This document shows, piece after piece, positions 62,650 through 64,000 of a DNA stretch of 64,000 bases. Numbering within the stretch: the first letter of the stretch is position 1; every line of letters starts with the position of its first letter. Below the pieces are notes generated by a model. That model ran no database searches, was not told the DNA's origin, and worked only from the letters and a program-made list of their open reading frames with translations. The DNA is from Azorinus chamasolen (Eukaryota > Mollusca > Bivalvia > Cardiida > Solecurtidae), in assembly GCA_963576725.1 (NCBI GenBank), contig OY755238.1, positions 30,910,145-30,974,144 on the forward strand. The letters are read 5' to 3'. A program made the translations under genes and the position numbers.

Positions 62650-63172
62650 GCTTTATACATTTCCTGTTGAATATGCATGCCAGAAATAATTTCGTCATGC
62701 ATATGTATTAGTTGAATTTGTATAAGTGCATATACAGTCAAATTTCGATATCTCGAACTTCAAGGGACCATCTCCGAGCTAACAGAGGTTCGAGTCATCC
62801 GATTTATAATCTGATTTCAAGTTCACAGTTTAATGCAGGTCTACAATAATGTTGGAAGCTCCTGTAGGAGCTTTCAGCATTACTGTAGACCTGCATTAAG
62901 CTGTGAAATGTGTTTCTAGATATGTTTAGTGATACATTTTAGAGCAATTCTGCATTGTAAGATTTTGGAAGGACCGAACGTTTAGTTCGAGTTATCCCGA
63001 AGTTCGAGTTATCCGAGTTTGAGATATCGAAGTTCAACAGGGTGTTTTGTAAGTGACATAACCTGTAGAGTTAGATCTATTACAATCCCATAAACAAACA
63101 GAACAGACCCTGATCTCGGTATACTCTGTTTGCAAATGCGTGAACATGCGTTGATTTCGGGGGAAAGGGTTA
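62650..63172 (-). mobile_element. Family A1 MITE interrupted by F2
   Basis: TTTCCTGTTGAATATGCATG to GTGCATA, then F2, then AACCTGTAGAGTTAGATC to GGGGGAAAGGGTTAA. The hairpin has lost its apex (CCTGATCTCGGTATAC). Confidence 0.7.
62733..63042. mobile_element. Family F2 MITE inserted in A1
   Basis: TACAGTCAAATTTCGATATC to GATATCGAAGTTCAACAG. Core 2 hairpin with apex GCTCCTGTAGGAGC. Confidence 0.8.
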
Positions 63173-63418
63173 ACTCTTTCCTACATGACTACTAACTTAA
63201 TTAGTACGTGTACCGGAGGAATATTAATGGTGTGTTTTATATATATAAGTATGCATTAACGATGAACTGTTGTCGTGTATGGAACAAATTGCACTGCTTC
63301 ATGGATAGAATAACACTCGGAGAGAACCTTGACCGACCGACCGCAAGCCAGATGGAAGGCTTCCTCAAATGAACAATTCAAATACACAGAACGGGATTCG
63401 GTCCATCTATATTTACTT

Positions 63419-63656
63419 ATGAACCCTTTCACCGCCAATGTCGCAAAAATGCACCACGACAAATAGTGCAGTCCCAGATAAGACGCCGCCTTGAAAAGGG
63501 ACTTCACTTTTTGTCTCGCCTCTATTTCTAGATTCTAAACATGTGCTTTATTCCTTTGAAATTTGCATTTGTTTATCTTATTACCTTATTTTACCATATG
63601 ATTAAACGAAATTGAATTACAGGCGATAATCAGAAATTTGGCGCCGAAAGTGTTAA
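63419..63656. mobile_element. Family C MITE, right arm shortened
   Basis: TGAACCCTTTCACCGCCAA to GGCGCCGAAAGTGTTAA. The hairpin is cut to GACGCCGCCTTGAAAAGGGAC. Confidence 0.78.
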
Positions 63657-63814
63657 GGAATGGCTAACAGAATACTGCACAAACGGCCTTCCATACTTAA
63701 CACTGTCTTGGTCTGAAACGTTGCTGACGAAAAGAAGTACATCACGCATGTAAATGAAAGGGCGTGGACCGCCTGCTAATATTTATACCGATATTTCGTG
63801 ACCATAATACACAA

Positions 63815-63955
63815 GTAACTCTTTCTTTCGCTGCAAAATTTTTTCGTCTGCACACTTTGCCGTCTGCTACAATTTTCTTTCTTTTTTTCATTTTTCTTAC
63901 AGTAAAGACGCTCAGTTTGCATAGGTAATCACAGATGCGACATTGGGAGTGAAAT
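63815..63955. mobile_element. Family B MITE, hairpin deleted
   Basis: GTAACTCTTTCTTTCGCTGC to GACATTGGGAGTGAAATAC. Only CAGTTTGCATAGGTAATCAC remains of the arm. Confidence 0.65.
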
Positions 63956-64000
63956 ACTTCAATAACAAACGTAGACGCCTAAATTAGAACACGCGAACTA

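Noticed and set aside
63256..63507. 83-codon minus-strand frame with a non-repetitive middle (63256-63410)
   Set aside because: Its start is inside a C element. The unique part has no recognised motif and no convincing splice boundaries.

Overview
The window is animal nuclear DNA. It is AT-rich, has long introns and no operons, and is packed with short repeats. It holds ten consecutive exons of one canonical transient receptor potential channel (TRPC) gene on the minus strand, running right to left from 37.2 kb to 2.0 kb. Splice sites and reading phases agree at every junction. The 638 residues recovered cover the ankyrin domain, a zinc-site motif, the pre-S1 elbow and S1 to S5. The pore, S6, TRP box and C-terminus lie beyond the left edge. 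I saw no second host gene. Repeats built on AAAGGGCAATAACTC and AAAGGGTCATAACTC, very dense MITEs and many minisatellites suggest a mollusc, perhaps a bivalve. That is inference.

Most remaining bases belong to about 120 short non-autonomous elements and relics. Nearly all have a long foldback hairpin in the middle. Family names used here: TTAA group (piggyBac-like, TTAA then CCCTTT-type ends): A1 (CCCTTTACTCCAT), A2 (CCCTTTCCCTCATAT), A3 (AAACAGTGTAGACC core), B (CCCTTTCGCTGCCAA), B2 (B core, other flanks, GGATAATGGTTAA end), C (CCCTTTCGGCGCCAA), D (CCCTTCGCTTGC), E (CCCATTCCCTCATA). TA group (pogo/Tigger-like CAGT ends): F (CAGTAAAACCCCTCTAAA), F2 (CAGTTGAACTTCGATATC), F3 (CAGTAAAACCTCTCTATAA), F4 (CTCGATTATTCGAA), F5 (AACCCCGCTAATGCGACC), F6 (CAGTGAACCCTCGTTATA), H (CAGTGCTCCCTCCCTACAA). 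G has CAGAG...CTCTG ends. Cores: core 1 (CAAACAGnnnnGACCCAGAT..., families A to D), core 2 (AGGTGGnnGCTTAATGCAGG..., F series), core 3 (CCAAACCCTATnnTGTGACC..., G and H), core 4 (GATAAATAGAGCATTTGC..., E).

Layout: 0-37 kb is the TRPC gene with element-filled introns. They include a 29-bp minisatellite (20.5-21.4 kb), two arrays of related roughly 155-bp repeats (15.6-16.4 and 21.9-22.8 kb) and a complete 1,061-bp hAT-type element with an 8-bp target duplication (24.2-25.2 kb). From 37.2 to 64 kb no coding exon is seen. That part holds more elements, a 106-bp array grown inside an A1 element (43.2-44.7 kb), a 25-bp minisatellite (45.1-45.7 kb), a roughly 33-bp minisatellite with a higher-order repeat (49.6-50.4 kb), a CT run and a tRNA-derived SINE relic (60.1 kb).

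The most unusual signal is in the hairpins. Different cores share one 14-bp apex (GCTCCTATAGGAGC). Core 1 keeps a single mismatch at one place in most copies. Arm substitutions are mirrored, the same core occurs with different termini, and breaks and insertions gather at apexes. Several elements sit within 0-60 nt of every exon.
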